In this document: one piece after another, positions 16,525-26,923 of the stretch
Numbering within the stretch: position 1 is the first letter of the stretch
Layout: every line of letters starts with the position of its first letter
Assembly (NCBI RefSeq): GCF_016908935.1
Contig: NZ_JAFBEV010000005.1
Coordinates: forward strand, 114,949 to 178,948
Direction of reading: 5' to 3'
DNA from: Sporolactobacillus spathodeae
Lineage (GTDB): Bacteria; Bacillota; Bacilli; Bacillales; Sporolactobacillaceae
Length of the DNA: 64,000 nt
Notes under the pieces: generated by a model
Database searches by the model: none
The model's input: the letters and a program-made list of their open reading frames with translations, nothing else
What the model was told of the DNA's origin: nothing
Made by a program: the position numbers and the translations under genes

Positions 16525-18693
16525 TTATTGCATGACGCGCCTGACGCTGTAGACATCAGGAATCCGTTTAATTTTATCAACGACACGGTGCAGATGCGCA
16601 ATATTAGTAATGGCGATCGTCATATGAATCATCGCCACTTTATTTTTGTCGGCGCGACCGCTGACGGCATTAATCGCCGTGTGCGCGTCGGAAACGCATT
16701 GCAATACCTCATTGAGCAGGCCATTGCGATCATAGGCGGTTACTTCAATGTCAACATTATACGCTTTGGATTTCGACTCGCTGTTTTCCCATTCGACTTC
16801 CATTAGCCGATGCTGATCTTCGCTACTGATATTCGGACAATCCTCGCGATGAATCGTAATCCCGCGCCCGCGCGTGACAAATCCGATAATCGGGTCGCCT
16901 GGAACCGGATTGCAGCAACGGGCCAGACGAACGAGCAGATTGTCCACACCTTTGACGCGAACGCCGAGCGCTGTCCGTTTCGCATGTTGCGGGACGGGCT
17001 GCTTCACTTCCGAATGTGTTTTGGCTGGCTCCGGTTCTTTCTGTACTTTATTTTCCTGGATAAGCCGACTGACGACCTGTTTGACGGGTATGCCATCATA
17101 ACCAACAGCGGCAAACAACTCATTTTCGTGTGAAAAATTATAACTTTTGCACGTGCTGGCGATATTTTCTTCAGTCAGCGTGTTTTTCAGACTAATGTCT
17201 TGGCTGCGCAATTCTTTTTCAATCATCTCACGGCCCTTGGCGACGTTTTCTTGACGCTGCTGGCGTTTGAACCACTGACGAATTTTATTCTTCACCGCGG
17301 AACTTTGCGCGATCTTCAACCAGTCACGGCTCGGTCCGTAGGAATGACTCGACGTCATCACTTCGACAATATCGCCGGTCTTCAGTCGATAATCGAGCGG
17401 CACCATTTTACCATTGACACGTGCACCGACTGTTTTATTGCCGATTTCCGTGTGAATGCGGTAAGCAAAATCAATCGGCACCGAACCGACCGGCAACTCA
17501 ATGACATCGCCTTTCGGGGTAAAAACAAAAACGGTGTCGGAAAAAAGGTCCATTTTGAGCGATTCCATAAATTCTTTGGCATCGGATGTTTCATTCTGAT
17601 ACTCGAGAATTTCGCGAAACCAAGTCAGCTTGTCCTCAAATTTATTATTGAGATTCTTCGTTTTTCCTTCTTTATATGCCCAGTGGGCAGCAATACCGTA
17701 TTCGGCGACATCGTGCATTTCCTCCGTGCGAATCTGCACTTCAAGCGGGTCACCTTTCGGTCCGATAACAGTCGTGTGCAGCGATTGATACATATTAGCT
17801 TTCGGCATCGCGATATAATCCTTGAATCGTCCCGGCATTGGCTTCCAGTGGGTATGAATGATGCCGAGTATCGCATAACAGTCTTTGATGCTCTTAACAA
17901 TAATGCGAACCGCGAACAAATCATAGATTTCATTGAATTGTTTATGCTGGTTGACCATTTTTCGGTAGATACTATAAATATGCTTTGGCCGTCCCGATAC
18001 TTCGGCCGGAATATGCACGGACTTGACATATTCGCGCAATTCGTCAACGACCTGAGCGATATATGCCTCGCGCTCATCGCGTTTCTGCTTCATTAGATTG
18101 ACAATTTTATAATATTGCTGCGGTTTCAAGTAGCGCAGCGAAATATCCTCGAGTTCCCATTTGATCGCTGAAATACCGAGCCGGTTGGCAAGCGGTGCGA
18201 AAATCTCCAGCGTTTCATTGGCCTTCTGAATCTGTTTTTCCGGCGACATATATTTCAGCGTCCGCATATTGTGCAGCCGGTCCGCCAGTTTGACGATCAC
18301 GCAGCGCAGATCGCGCGCCATCGCCACGAACATCTTACGATGGTTTTCTGCCTGCTGGTCTTCCTTGGATGTATATTCAAAATGGCGCAATTTGGTCACG
18401 CCATCAACGAGCAGCGTCACATTGTCGCCAAACTTCGCGCGGATATCCGCCAAAGTGATCGGCGTATCTTCAACGACATCGTGAAGGAAACCGGCGGCAA
18501 TCGTCGTTGCATCCATCTTTAAATCGACAAGAATACCAGCAACCTCAATCGGATGCATGATGTATTTCTCGCCTGATCGACGCACCTGCCCTTGATGGGC
18601 ATTATCCGCAAAATGATAGGCTTCCTCAATCAAATCGAGATCCTTCTGATCCAAATAGGTTGCGGCGTTTTTCATCAATTCTTCCATTGTCAT
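16525..18693 (-). CDS. relA: bifunctional (p)ppGpp synthetase/hydrolase
   Basis: 722 residues from the ATG at 18693 (MTMEELMKNAATYL), chosen because AGGTGA lies seven bases upstream and the length then matches the family; the open frame begins 23 codons earlier. The HD hydrolase domain carries HDVVEDT near residue 75; the synthetase domain has RFKDYIAMPKANMYQSLHTT. TGS, conserved-cysteine (LARCCNPVPGD) and ACT domains follow. The RxKD motif marks a Rel-type bifunctional enzyme. It governs the stringent response. A copy of the dispersed intergenic repeat lies upstream, between apt and relA. Confidence 0.97.
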   Translation of the reverse strand: MTMEELMKNAATYLDQKDLDLIEEAYHFADNAHQGQVRRSGEKYIMHPIEVAGILVDLKMDATTIAAGFLHDVVEDTPITLADIRAKFGDNVTLLVDGVTKLRHFEYTSKEDQQAENHRKMFVAMARDLRCVIVKLADRLHNMRTLKYMSPEKQIQKANETLEIFAPLANRLGISAIKWELEDISLRYLKPQQYYKIVNLMKQKRDEREAYIAQVVDELREYVKSVHIPAEVSGRPKHIYSIYRKMVNQHKQFNEIYDLFAVRIIVKSIKDCYAILGIIHTHWKPMPGRFKDYIAMPKANMYQSLHTTVIGPKGDPLEVQIRTEEMHDVAEYGIAAHWAYKEGKTKNLNNKFEDKLTWFREILEYQNETSDAKEFMESLKMDLFSDTVFVFTPKGDVIELPVGSVPIDFAYRIHTEIGNKTVGARVNGKMVPLDYRLKTGDIVEVMTSSHSYGPSRDWLKIAQSSAVKNKIRQWFKRQQRQENVAKGREMIEKELRSQDISLKNTLTEENIASTCKSYNFSHENELFAAVGYDGIPVKQVVSRLIQENKVQKEPEPAKTHSEVKQPVPQHAKRTALGVRVKGVDNLLVRLARCCNPVPGDPIIGFVTRGRGITIHREDCPNISSEDQHRLMEVEWENSESKSKAYNVDIEVTAYDRNGLLNEVLQCVSDAHTAINAVSGRADKNKVAMIHMTIAITNIAHLHRVVDKIKRIPDVYSVRRVMQ

Positions 18694-18856
18694 ATATCTA
18701 TCACCTATGTGCAGCCTCATTTCAAAGTGTATGGCATTCGGCAGCAGCACCGCCGTCAGCACGTATCGCTACAATCGTTCGATCACATGAGCAGTTAATG
18801 ATCAATTATATATTGAACTGCCTAAATTTTTCTCATGCACCTTTTTTCCACAAATG

Positions 18857-19005
18857 CGCCCCGGCTGCTCGCTTGCCGCGGGCGCCGCGCGTCTCCTCAG
18901 ACAGGCTAGAATCTGCGGGGTCCCACTTGGCTCGCTTCTCCCGCAGGCGTCTCGCGCCTTCGCTCCATTTTTTTTGTAAAATCTTATACATTCTTATCTC
19001 TTGAA
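18857..19005 (-). repeat. dispersed intergenic repeat, locus A
   Basis: One nearly full diverged copy of the ~152-bp element: CTCGCTTGCCGCGGGCG, GGCTAGAATCTGCGGGG, CACTTGGCTCGCTT, then CCCGCAGGCGTCTCGCGCC and a T-rich end with CTTATACATTCTTATCTCTT. It lies between the apt terminator and relA. The rest of the 535-base apt-relA gap shows no gene. Confidence 0.85.
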
Positions 19006-19186
19006 AAAAGATAATAATCTTCTGAATTCTTCATGCAGATGAAACCTCGCATGCTTCGACTGTTGAAAGGGGCAAACAGTCTTGCGGCTTCTGTCCCTTT
19101 TCAATTGCCTTGTGATTATTATCAAAGAAAATGTCTGTAAAGTAAAGTTTTTTTCAGGTACTAGGAGCAAATCCACTGTTTTTTAT

Positions 19187-19219
19187 GTAAAAGGAGCACC
19201 CAGTTGCTTCAGGCGCTCC
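19187..19219 (-). terminator. terminator of the operon ending in apt
   Basis: On the minus strand GGAGCGCC pairs with GGTGCTCC (one G-U wobble) around an 11-base loop and is followed by TTTT, nine bases after the apt stop. Confidence 0.75.
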
Positions 19220-19227
19220 AAAATCAA

Positions 19228-19740
19228 TCAATACTTAATTAGAGAGAATACATTATAGTCTTTAAGCAAGGAACGACCGCTCAGTTCCGTTAATTCAATC
19301 AGGAACGCGACGCCGACTACTTTCCCACCGAGCTGTTCGACGAGTTTGATCGTCGCATCAATGGTTCCGCCGGTCGCCAGCAAATCATCTGTGACAAGCA
19401 TCCGCTGCCCTGGCTTTATCGACTGGCGGTGAATACACAACTGGTCCGTTCCATATTCCTTTTCATAGCTTACCGAAACGACGTCACGCGGCAATTTTCC
19501 AGGTTTACGTACGGGGACAAAGCCGGTTGTCAACGCGTAAGCAAGTGGTCCGCCAATCACAAAGCCACGCGCTTCAGGTCCGACGATCACTTCAGCTTGC
19601 CTCTCCCTAGCAAATTGCGCGAGTTCATCAATCGCGGAGCGATAAACCTTGCCGTCTTCGAGTAGCGATGTGATGTCGCGGAAATTAATCCCTTTTGTCG
19701 GAAAATCCATTACCGACTTAATATACTGCTTATAATCCAT
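19228..19740 (-). CDS. apt: adenine phosphoribosyltransferase
   Basis: 170 residues, the standard length. The PRPP-binding motif is seen as [18 protein letters not shown], and the flexible loop and purine region as [17 protein letters not shown] and [19 protein letters not shown]. It converts adenine and PRPP to AMP in purine salvage. The start overlaps the end of recJ by 11 bases, so translation is probably coupled. The recJ-apt-relA order is the usual one in Bacillales. Confidence 0.97.
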   Translation of the reverse strand: MDYKQYIKSVMDFPTKGINFRDITSLLEDGKVYRSAIDELAQFARERQAEVIVGPEARGFVIGGPLAYALTTGFVPVRKPGKLPRDVVSVSYEKEYGTDQLCIHRQSIKPGQRMLVTDDLLATGGTIDATIKLVEQLGGKVVGVAFLIELTELSGRSLLKDYNVFSLIKY

Positions 19741-22084
19741 TGATGGTCCCCTCCGGAAGAACTTCCTCTCCCCGATGCTTCTTCTGAAGGTCGAACCAGT
19801 CTTTTAAAGAACTGATCGGGGAGTAGCAGAATAAATCTTCTAATTCCATTTGTTTTTTTTCATTCTGATAAGTCGTTGATGCACTTAGCGGCTTTTTCTC
19901 AGGTGCCGCGACAACGCTCAGGACACCCTTATCTATTCTAACAAAACCCAGTTCAAAAAACACCCTTGTCATTAAATAAACCATCCGTTCCGACCAACCC
20001 TTATACGTCGCAATTTGGTGTAGTGTCGGATCGATTGGAAACGAGCGTCGTTTTCGGATCAAGGCAAACAGCCAGACGAAATGTTCACGCTGCGGAAACG
20101 CAGTGAAAAAGTGATCACGCTCATGTGAGAAAACTGCATAAATGCGATGAACGGCCGGGCTTCTGGCAAGTAAAGTCGCAAGTTCAGACGCGTCTTGTGG
20201 TAAATCCAGAAGCACAAGCACCGGTTCATGAACGATCAATGCCGAGTCATAAACAGTAATCGCTGTTTCTAGGTGCAACCTGTCCACCGTATCCTTGCGA
20301 AATGCCAAATAAACGGACGAAACCGCGGATAACTCCGTTAATTTTTCCCGCAGCCGTTTCTCGGATCGCCAGTCGAAAAGTTGCAAGCCATCGACGCGCA
20401 GATCCTGAATCACAAATTGCGCTTTGCGGAATCCGTTCCATTCGTTGATACTGCATTCGCCGAGCACAGATAAATGGTCGCTTGCGGCAATTTGCTTAGC
20501 CACTGCGCCAAGACGAAAACCAATTCCATCGAGCTCTTGCTCCTGTCCTTGCAAAACGCCTTTTAAGTGATCCTGGTCGCGTCCGATCAGCCGGACTTTT
20601 GTCATCGTCACGTCATTCATTTGAAAGACCGGTTTTGGATTACCCGTACCGAAGGGGGCGAGTGCGGCCAGTTCATTGATAAAATCAGTCGTCACCTGGT
20701 CCGGCGTGACCGTTCCAGCGACAGCCACTGTAGGCAAAAGTGGTTTATTGGCTAAAACTTCTGCAGCATGGGCGGCAAATTTTTCCCGAAATGACTCAAT
20801 CGAGGCAATAGCTAAAGTAAGTCCAGCCGCCATCTTATGTCCACCAAACTGTTTCAGATTAGAAGCACAGGTCACCAGACCCTCGTAAAGATTAAACAGA
20901 TCGATGCTGCGTCCGGAACCTTTCGCAACGCCCTTTTCTTCATCGATACTGAGGATAATCGTCGGTCGATGGTAGCGTTCGACAATTTTTGAAGCGGCGA
21001 TACCGATCACGCCTTGATTCCAACCCTTTCCCGCGAGGACAAACGCTTTATCGCCCCGCGCTGCGTAGACCTTCGCCTGACTGTCGGCTTCAACTGTAAT
21101 CGATTCGACAAGCGCCTTACGCTCGCGGTTCAATGTTTCAAGCCGTTCAGCAAGTGGCTGTGCTTCGCTCGGATCATCTGTAAGTAACAAGCGTAGCGCC
21201 GGCGCAGCATCCTCAAGTCGTCCAGCAGCATTGAGACGCGGTCCCATTTGGAAGCCGATCACATCGCTATCGACCGGGCCAGAAACACCCGCCTGAGCTT
21301 TTAGCGCATTGATCCCGGCAAAAGAACCCATGCTCATTTGATTCAATCCTTTTGAAACAATCAAGCGGTTCTCGCCAAGCAGCGGCACCAGATCGGCAAT
21401 CGTCCCAATGGCGGCTAAATCAAACCAACGTGGATCAAAAGTCTCGTCAGGAAAAAGTGCCTGCACTACTTTCAAAGCAACCCCGGCTCCACAAAGGTCT
21501 TTAAATGGATAGGAACAACCCGGCTGCTTCGGATTTAAAATGGCAAAAGCCTCGGGCAGCTGTTCCGGTGGTTGATGATGATCGGTGACAATATAATCAA
21601 TGTTTAATTCTTTCGCCCGCCGCGCCGGATCAAGGGCGGCTATGCCGGAGTCAACCGTGACAATTAGGCGAACACCCGCAGCGGCTGCAGCTTCAACAGC
21701 CCCAATATTGGGGCCATAGCCGTCCTTGAAACGATTGGGTATGAATCGAGAAACGTCAGCGCCAGCCGCGCGCAGCGCACGGACGAAAAGGGCGGTCGAC
21801 GTCACACCGTCTGCGTCATAATCGCCAAAGATCCGTATTTTTTCATGTTGCGCAATAGCCGCTTGAATGCGATCCACCGCTTCGCGCATGCCGCGCATTT
21901 GCATCGGATCATGAAACGTATCGCGCTCGGGGTGCAGAAAAAGATCTGCGCGGTCAGGAGTCCCTGCGCCGCGCAGAATCAAGAGTCGGGCAGTCATCGG
22001 TGAAAGATGAAGGACGCGTGCCAGTTCTTCCGCACGCGCTTCATCTGCATCCTGAACAGCCCATTGATATTTGGATGGAAGCAT
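19730..22084 (-). CDS. recJ: single-stranded-DNA-specific exonuclease RecJ
   Basis: 784 residues from the ATG at 22084 (MLPSKYQW), which has AAGGAG nine bases upstream; nine further in-frame codons before it are unlikely to be used. The DHH phosphoesterase motifs are [21 protein letters not shown] and [13 protein letters not shown]1 is marked by GSGRSIDLF and FGGHKMAAG. An OB-fold and a Bacillales-type C-terminal extension follow. It degrades single strands 5' to 3' in recombination and repair. It lies between a LapA-like gene and apt in one transcription unit. Confidence 0.96.
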   Translation of the reverse strand: MLPSKYQWAVQDADEARAEELARVLHLSPMTARLLILRGAGTPDRADLFLHPERDTFHDPMQMRGMREAVDRIQAAIAQHEKIRIFGDYDADGVTSTALFVRALRAAGADVSRFIPNRFKDGYGPNIGAVEAAAAAGVRLIVTVDSGIAALDPARRAKELNIDYIVTDHHQPPEQLPEAFAILNPKQPGCSYPFKDLCGAGVALKVVQALFPDETFDPRWFDLAAIGTIADLVPLLGENRLIVSKGLNQMSMGSFAGINALKAQAGVSGPVDSDVIGFQMGPRLNAAGRLEDAAPALRLLLTDDPSEAQPLAERLETLNRERKALVESITVEADSQAKVYAARGDKAFVLAGKGWNQGVIGIAASKIVERYHRPTIILSIDEEKGVAKGSGRSIDLFNLYEGLVTCASNLKQFGGHKMAAGLTLAIASIESFREKFAAHAAEVLANKPLLPTVAVAGTVTPDQVTTDFINELAALAPFGTGNPKPVFQMNDVTMTKVRLIGRDQDHLKGVLQGQEQELDGIGFRLGAVAKQIAASDHLSVLGECSINEWNGFRKAQFVIQDLRVDGLQLFDWRSEKRLREKLTELSAVSSVYLAFRKDTVDRLHLETAITVYDSALIVHEPVLVLLDLPQDASELATLLARSPAVHRIYAVFSHERDHFFTAFPQREHFVWLFALIRKRRSFPIDPTLHQIATYKGWSERMVYLMTRVFFELGFVRIDKGVLSVVAAPEKKPLSASTTYQNEKKQMELEDLFCYSPISSLKDWFDLQKKHRGEEVLPEGTINGL

Positions 22085-22126
22085 CCGCCTTCGCTCCTTC
22101 TCTAATCGCATGATCAGGCGGTTTCT

Positions 22127-22477
22127 TTATTTTAATCTTCTTCGCCGTGCGTAACGGGAGTCTTCCGTGACGGCCTCATCGGCAACAGCGTCTTCGTCAG
22201 GGACCGAATTATTATCTGCATCCGTCGAGAGATCGCGGTTGTTTAGTTGCCGTTCCAGTATTCGTATGCGCCGCTGCTGTCTGTAAATTTTGCCGTAAGT
22301 AAATAAACCGACAAGCAACGCACCGATTAGAATGCCTCCAATTATCACGAGAATCAACGGCAGTCGCACTTTGCCGACAAGGAAACTGAAGGTCACATTA
22401 TCGACATTGGCAATTGAAAACAAAATAATCAACAGTATAAAAAGTAGCGTAAACAGAAGATACCATTGTTTTTTCAC
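22127..22477 (-). CDS. LapA-domain (DUF1049) small membrane protein
   Basis: 116 residues with two membrane helices (about 5-25 and 38-60), of the LapA/DUF1049 type (SIANVDNVTFSFLVGKVRLP between the helices), followed by a basic coiled-coil stretch and an acidic tail (DNNSVPDEDAVADEA). This corresponds to the yrvD position of B. subtilis, between secDF and recJ. In proteobacteria LapA helps control lipopolysaccharide assembly; the role in Gram-positives is unknown. GGAGCC upstream supports the start. Confidence 0.85.
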   Translation of the reverse strand: MKKQWYLLFTLLFILLIILFSIANVDNVTFSFLVGKVRLPLILVIIGGILIGALLVGLFTYGKIYRQQRRIRILERQLNNRDLSTDADNNSVPDEDAVADEAVTEDSRYARRRRLK

Positions 22478-22519
22478 AATTATCCAGGCTCCTTCCAGAA
22501 ACAGCTCGTCCGGCGCTTA

Positions 22520-23482
22520 TCAGTTTTGCACCTGCACCGTTCTCTTTTTCTTTCGGCTAGCCACATATTTCGTTTTCATCACTGCCCAGAGTGGACAAGC
22601 AATACAAATGGAGGAATAAACCCCGCAAATCAAACCAACAAACAACGCAATCGTAAAGGTTCTGATCGATGGACTACCGAAAATCAGCAAGCAGATAACC
22701 GGAAATAAAACCGTCAGCACAGTGTTGACCGAGCGTGTTAGGGTTTCGCGAATACTGAGGTTGACAATATCGCCAAATTCCTGCAAGGTCGCCAATCGTC
22801 TGCGACTCAATTTAATATTCTCGCGAACCCGGTCGAACGTCACAATCGAGTCATTAATCGAATAACCAACGATCGTCAATACAGCAGAGATAAACAAAAT
22901 ATTGACTTCGATATGCAGCAGGCTGAAGACGGTGATGATGATAAAAGCATCATGAATCAAGGCGAGTACTGCGGTTAGACCCTGTAAAAATTCGAAGCGA
23001 ATCCAAACATAGATGATAATGAAAATCGATGCGAGAATCAAAGCAAAAATACCGTTTTTAGCTAAATCGCGGCCGACCTGCGGTGAAACCGTACTAATCG
23101 TTGGGTTTGCGCCAAATTGTTTCTGCATCGCGCTTCGGAGCTTCGCAACCTGATTCTGATTCAATACTTGGCGTAACTGCACAGTCGCTACATCATTGTG
23201 TGCGCCAGAGAGCACAGGTTCTTCTGTTTGGTAGCCCATCTTTTGAAGTGAGCGAACGACTTTGTTCAACGGCATCGTCTGATTCGTTGGGCTCTGGATA
23301 TCGACTCGAGTCCCACTTGAGAAATCGACACCTAGATTCAATTTGAAAACGAAAAGTGAAATGATTCCGAGTACAATCAACACCGAGGACACGGTGAAGA
23401 ATACATTCCGGAACTTCATAAAATCGAGACGTCCGTAAAATTTATTGTAATGTTTATAATTCATTTTTTCATCAGTTTTCAC
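22520..23482 (-). CDS. secF: protein translocase subunit SecF
   Basis: 320 residues from the GTG at 23482, eight bases from GAGGAG (23491-23496). The open frame runs from 23491, and an ATG at 23464 is a further option. SecF features: the RNVFFTVSSVLIVLGI first helix, the periplasm-type P1 domain, and helices with YSINDSIVTFDRVREN (the conserved SecF D4/D5 signature). With SecD it uses the proton motive force to aid late steps of Sec export. Its start lies inside the last codons of secD. In B. subtilis these are one fused gene; here they are separate. Confidence 0.95.
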   Translation of the reverse strand: MKTDEKMNYKHYNKFYGRLDFMKFRNVFFTVSSVLIVLGIISLFVFKLNLGVDFSSGTRVDIQSPTNQTMPLNKVVRSLQKMGYQTEEPVLSGAHNDVATVQLRQVLNQNQVAKLRSAMQKQFGANPTISTVSPQVGRDLAKNGIFALILASIFIIIYVWIRFEFLQGLTAVLALIHDAFIIITVFSLLHIEVNILFISAVLTIVGYSINDSIVTFDRVRENIKLSRRRLATLQEFGDIVNLSIRETLTRSVNTVLTVLFPVICLLIFGSPSIRTFTIALFVGLICGVYSSICIACPLWAVMKTKYVASRKKKRTVQVQN

Positions 23483-24764
23483 GAATGTCACTCCTCTTCA
23501 CGCCGAGCAACCCTGGCTTGTTATTAAGCAATTTACTATGAACAAGCAGTCCTAGGAAAAGCCGTGCACCATAGATCGACGTAATAAACGTAATAATATT
23601 ACTAATCAGCAGCATCACAGCAAATCCTTTAATCGCACTTTCGCCGAGGACAAACAAGACGGCGGCAGCGATAATCGTCGTGATATTGGCATCGACAACG
23701 GTTGGCAACGCGCGATGGTTGCCGGCACGGAAAGCAGAAAGTATCGTTTTGCCGCTGCGGATTTCATCCTTTATACGTTCGAGTGTGATAATATTCGCAT
23801 CAACTGCCATACCGATACCAAGAATTAAGGCAGCGATACCCGGAAGTGTTAATACAGCCTGCAAACCAACAAATACTCCCATAACAATAAACACATAGAA
23901 GACGAGCGTAATATCGGCAATCAAGCCGCCGAGGCGATAGAAAAACAGCATGAATAGGAAAATAACCGCCACACCAATTGCACCAGCGAACAAAGTCTCT
24001 TTCATCGAATCCTGACCGAACTGCGCGCCGACACTATTCGAATAGATTTCTTTCATTTTAACCGGAAGCGAACCAGAATTCAGCAGGTCCTTCAGCGTCG
24101 TGGCTTCCTGAACACTAGACATGCCAGTGATCTGCACATCGCTTGTATTCAGCACAGAATCAACCGAAGGCGCGGAAATAAACTTATGCTTCTTCTTGTT
24201 GACTTGCTTCAGAAATGAGTCGCCTTTCTGGTAATCCAACCAAATGACAAGCACATTGGGGTTTTCATTCATAATTTTTCTTGTTACTTTTGCGAACTTA
24301 TTCGGATCTTTCAGCCGCAGCGTAACCAGTGGTTTGTTCAGGTTATCAAAACCGACCTTGGCCTTGCCTGGCACCAGATCCGAGCCATCGAGCATTAGCC
24401 GATCCTTATAATCGCGGAATGTCAGATTCGCTGTTGTTGATAGCAATTTACGCGCCCGTTTTTCATCTTTGACACCAGGAAGCTGGACACGAATCCGGTT
24501 GCCATTCTCAATTGAAATATTCGGTTCACTGACGCCGAGCACGTTGATTCGTTTATTAATCGCCGCCACTGCATTACTCATCGTGTCTTTATCAATTTTC
24601 TGCCCTGCTTTAAGCGGCTCCACTTGATAAAGCACTTCAAATCCGCCTTTTAAATCAAGCCCAAGCTTGACATTATGTATGATTGGCTGCGCGATCATCG
24701 CCATGATCACACCGGCGACAATCAAAATCGCAAAAAAGGAAAAAAGATGCCCTTTTTTTACCAT
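23472..24764 (-). CDS. secD: protein translocase subunit SecD
   Basis: 430 residues. The first helix is followed by the conserved LGLDLKGGFEVLYQV; later blocks include RIRVQLPGV and the transmembrane signature LTLPGIAALILGIGMAVDANIITLERIK. Six helices in total, the SecD half of the SecDF pump. The domain between helices 1 and 2 is short, as in Firmicutes. It overlaps the beginning of secF. A GC-rich hairpin sits between comN and this gene. Confidence 0.96.
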   Translation of the reverse strand: MVKKGHLFSFFAILIVAGVIMAMIAQPIIHNVKLGLDLKGGFEVLYQVEPLKAGQKIDKDTMSNAVAAINKRINVLGVSEPNISIENGNRIRVQLPGVKDEKRARKLLSTTANLTFRDYKDRLMLDGSDLVPGKAKVGFDNLNKPLVTLRLKDPNKFAKVTRKIMNENPNVLVIWLDYQKGDSFLKQVNKKKHKFISAPSVDSVLNTSDVQITGMSSVQEATTLKDLLNSGSLPVKMKEIYSNSVGAQFGQDSMKETLFAGAIGVAVIFLFMLFFYRLGGLIADITLVFYVFIVMGVFVGLQAVLTLPGIAALILGIGMAVDANIITLERIKDEIRSGKTILSAFRAGNHRALPTVVDANITTIIAAAVLFVLGESAIKGFAVMLLISNIITFITSIYGARLFLGLLVHSKLLNNKPGLLGVKRSDIREN

Positions 24765-24789
24765 GACTTAACTTGCTCCCTTCTCTATC

Positions 24790-24820
24790 GCACCGGGCGA
24801 TCGCCTTTGCGCCCCGGTGC
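24790..24820 (-). other. GC-rich hairpin between comN and secD
   Basis: GCACCGGG (24790-24797) pairs with CCCGGTGC (24813-24820). No U-run follows on the minus strand, so a simple terminator is unlikely; processing or partial attenuation between comN and secD is possible. Confidence 0.4.
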
Positions 24821-24834
24821 TTGTCCCTCTGCAC

Positions 24835-25125
24835 TTATTTCAAATGAAAAAGCGTGCCCATATCCGTCTCACTATCTTTGAACATATCAATTCTTAATTT
24901 ATTCATATAATCGTTGACCGACAAAGACATTACATGGGCGACCACTTCGTGAATCCGTTCCGGCTTTTCTTTCTTTTTCCCCTCCATCGTCTCTTTGGCA
25001 AATTGCCAAAAATCGTCAAAAGTCAGATGGTTCAGTCCAAGCATATGGAATTCTTTTAATTTGCTGTAGAGAAACGGTGCGATCACCGTCCGCCATTTTT
25101 CAAATTCGTCATGAACATCAGCCAT
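24835..25125 (-). CDS. comN: post-transcriptional regulator ComN
   Basis: 96 residues. The block PFLYSKLKEFHMLGLNHLTFDDFWQF followed by the basic KKKEKP patch and a C-terminal helix matches the post-transcriptional regulator family PF13797, of which B. subtilis ComN is the type. ComN there acts after transcription on the comEA-comEC message and localises with Min/DivIVA proteins. It is encoded directly upstream of secD in the same orientation, as in Bacillus. It is small, soluble and has no cysteine. Confidence 0.88.
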   Translation of the reverse strand: MADVHDEFEKWRTVIAPFLYSKLKEFHMLGLNHLTFDDFWQFAKETMEGKKKEKPERIHEVVAHVMSLSVNDYMNKLRIDMFKDSETDMGTLFHLK

Positions 25126-25360
25126 GCTGCTTCCCTCCCATAAAGATTATCATAGCATATCTGGCACAGCATGCGAAAGACAAAATACAGGACGCACCAA
25201 AACTCCTATCGCCTGCAAAAAATCTTGAAAAGTCAACGTGAGCGGCACCACTTGAGCCTTATTTCCAAACAGCTTGTCATGCTTGGACCAAACCCATGCA
25301 TATAGTTAAATAAAACGAACGGTTCTCGAGCAGACCTTGCACGAAGAAAGCGGGAGTGGG

Positions 25361-26923
25361 ATGACACGTCAATCATTTCTTAAAGGATCCTTTATATTGA
25401 TGGCAGCCGGCCTGCTGACCCGGGTGCTTGGTATGATCAACGGCATGGTGCTCGCTCGCGTCATCGGTGACGAAGGCGTCGGCCTCTTTATGATGGCGTA
25501 TCCAGCGATGCTGCTCGTTGTCACACTGACGGAGCTTGGCCTTCCAATCGCTATTTCCAAATTGGTTGCTGAAGCCGATACATTCGGCGATAAACGAAAA
25601 ATAAAATTGATTCTTGCCTTATCACTGACTATCGTCGGTTTCGTCAGTGTTACATTAACGATCTTGATGTTGATAGCCATTCCTTTCATCGCAAAATTTC
25701 TTTATGCAGACAGCCGCGTCATTTATCCGCTACTTGCGATCACGCCGGTGATTCCGATTGTCGCCGTTGCTTCAGTGATTCGTGGCTATTTCCAGGGTAT
25801 CCGGAATATGAAACCTTATGCCTATTCCGGGATTGTTGAACAAGTGGTACGGATCTCGCTTGTTTTTACATTATCGAGCATGCTGATGCCACGCGGCGTT
25901 GCTTTTGCGGCAGCCGGTGCGATGATCGCCGGAGCGGCCGGCGAATGTGCGTCGCTGTTCTATATGATCCATCAATTCCGCAAAGAAGCGCAAATGAAAA
26001 TTAAAGGCGGACGAAAAATGTTGAAAGGCAGCCGGTTAACCTTGCGGCGCTTGTTGAATATCGGTCTGCCGACAATGGGCAGCCGATTGATCGGATCGCT
26101 CGGCAATTTTCTTGAACCGATGATCGTTTCACACGGGCTGATGGTTGCTGGCTATTCCATCAAAGCTTCGGCACAGTTATACGGTCAGCTCACCGGATAC
26201 GCCATGACCTTGCTGCTTCTGCCGACCTTTATCACGCATGCGCTGCATGTCTCTCTTGTTCCGGCGGTCAGTGAAGCTTATGCCCGTAAGAATTACGGAA
26301 TGATCCATTACCGACTCAATCAGGCGCTGCGGATCGCGATGATCCTTGGTGGTCTGTCAATCCTCGTTACCACTTGTTTCGCTGCGCCATTGATGCAGAT
26401 AATTTACGAATCGCCCGAGTCGGCCTCATTTTTGTATATAATGGCGCCGTTCTTCCTTATTTACTATTTTCAAGCGCCGATGCACGCTGTTCTTCAGGCA
26501 CTGGATCTCGCGAAACCAGCGATGTACAATACGCTGATTGGCGCTGTTGTCAAAACAATTGCCTTATTTCTGCTGACGAGCCAACCGCAAATTGGGATCA
26601 ATGGCGTTGCGCTGGCAATCTGTATGAATGTCGTTCTGGTCACGCTGCTTCACGCGTCCGTCATGTTCAAGGCCATCGGCTTTTCGCTCGTCATCCGCGA
26701 CTATGTCAGAACCGGTGCAGTCATGCTGATCGCAGCGTTCTTTGCTCGTTTTCTTATCGACCATACTTTTCTGGGGATAGCATTGATTCCGCGAACGATT
26801 CTGCTTATCACCATCCTTGCCAGCACCTATCTTCTGCTTGCGATCGTTTTTGGCATGATAACTAAAGAACAGCTGCGCTCCCTGCCGCTAATTGGTAAAT
26901 GGTTTGAACAAGTCAAATTTTAA
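25361..26923 (+). CDS. spoVB: stage V sporulation protein B (MATE/MOP flippase family)
   Basis: 520 residues from the ATG at 25361 (MTRQSFLKGSFILMAAGLLT), close to the 518 of B. subtilis. About 14 membrane helices, with the polysaccharide-biosynthesis/MVF landmarks VLARVIGDEGVGLFMMAYP and PVIPIVAVASVIRGYFQG. SpoVB is thought to flip lipid-linked peptidoglycan precursors for the spore cortex. It is divergent from comN across 235 bases. A CATATAGT at 25299-25306 resembles a sigma-E -10 box, but I see no good -35, so this is only a hint. Convergent with yrbG, with an overlap of a few bases. Confidence 0.94.
   Translation: MTRQSFLKGSFILMAAGLLTRVLGMINGMVLARVIGDEGVGLFMMAYPAMLLVVTLTELGLPIAISKLVAEADTFGDKRKIKLILALSLTIVGFVSVTLTILMLIAIPFIAKFLYADSRVIYPLLAITPVIPIVAVASVIRGYFQGIRNMKPYAYSGIVEQVVRISLVFTLSSMLMPRGVAFAAAGAMIAGAAGECASLFYMIHQFRKEAQMKIKGGRKMLKGSRLTLRRLLNIGLPTMGSRLIGSLGNFLEPMIVSHGLMVAGYSIKASAQLYGQLTGYAMTLLLLPTFITHALHVSLVPAVSEAYARKNYGMIHYRLNQALRIAMILGGLSILVTTCFAAPLMQIIYESPESASFLYIMAPFFLIYYFQAPMHAVLQALDLAKPAMYNTLIGAVVKTIALFLLTSQPQIGINGVALAICMNVVLVTLLHASVMFKAIGFSLVIRDYVRTGAVMLIAAFFARFLIDHTFLGIALIPRTILLITILASTYLLLAIVFGMITKEQLRSLPLIGKWFEQVKF

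Noticed and set aside
17200..18096. A 298-residue plus-strand ORF within relA
   Set aside because: Antisense shadow of the RelA core; no start signal.
18857..19005. The repeat as the terminal inverted repeats of an insertion sequence
   Set aside because: No transposase, no paired inverted ends and no target duplication could be seen at any of the loci.
22520..24764. A frameshift splitting a fused secDF
   Set aside because: secD ends with a normal tail, secF has its own ribosome site and first helix, and separate genes are common outside Bacillus. Kept as a finding with a resequencing check only.
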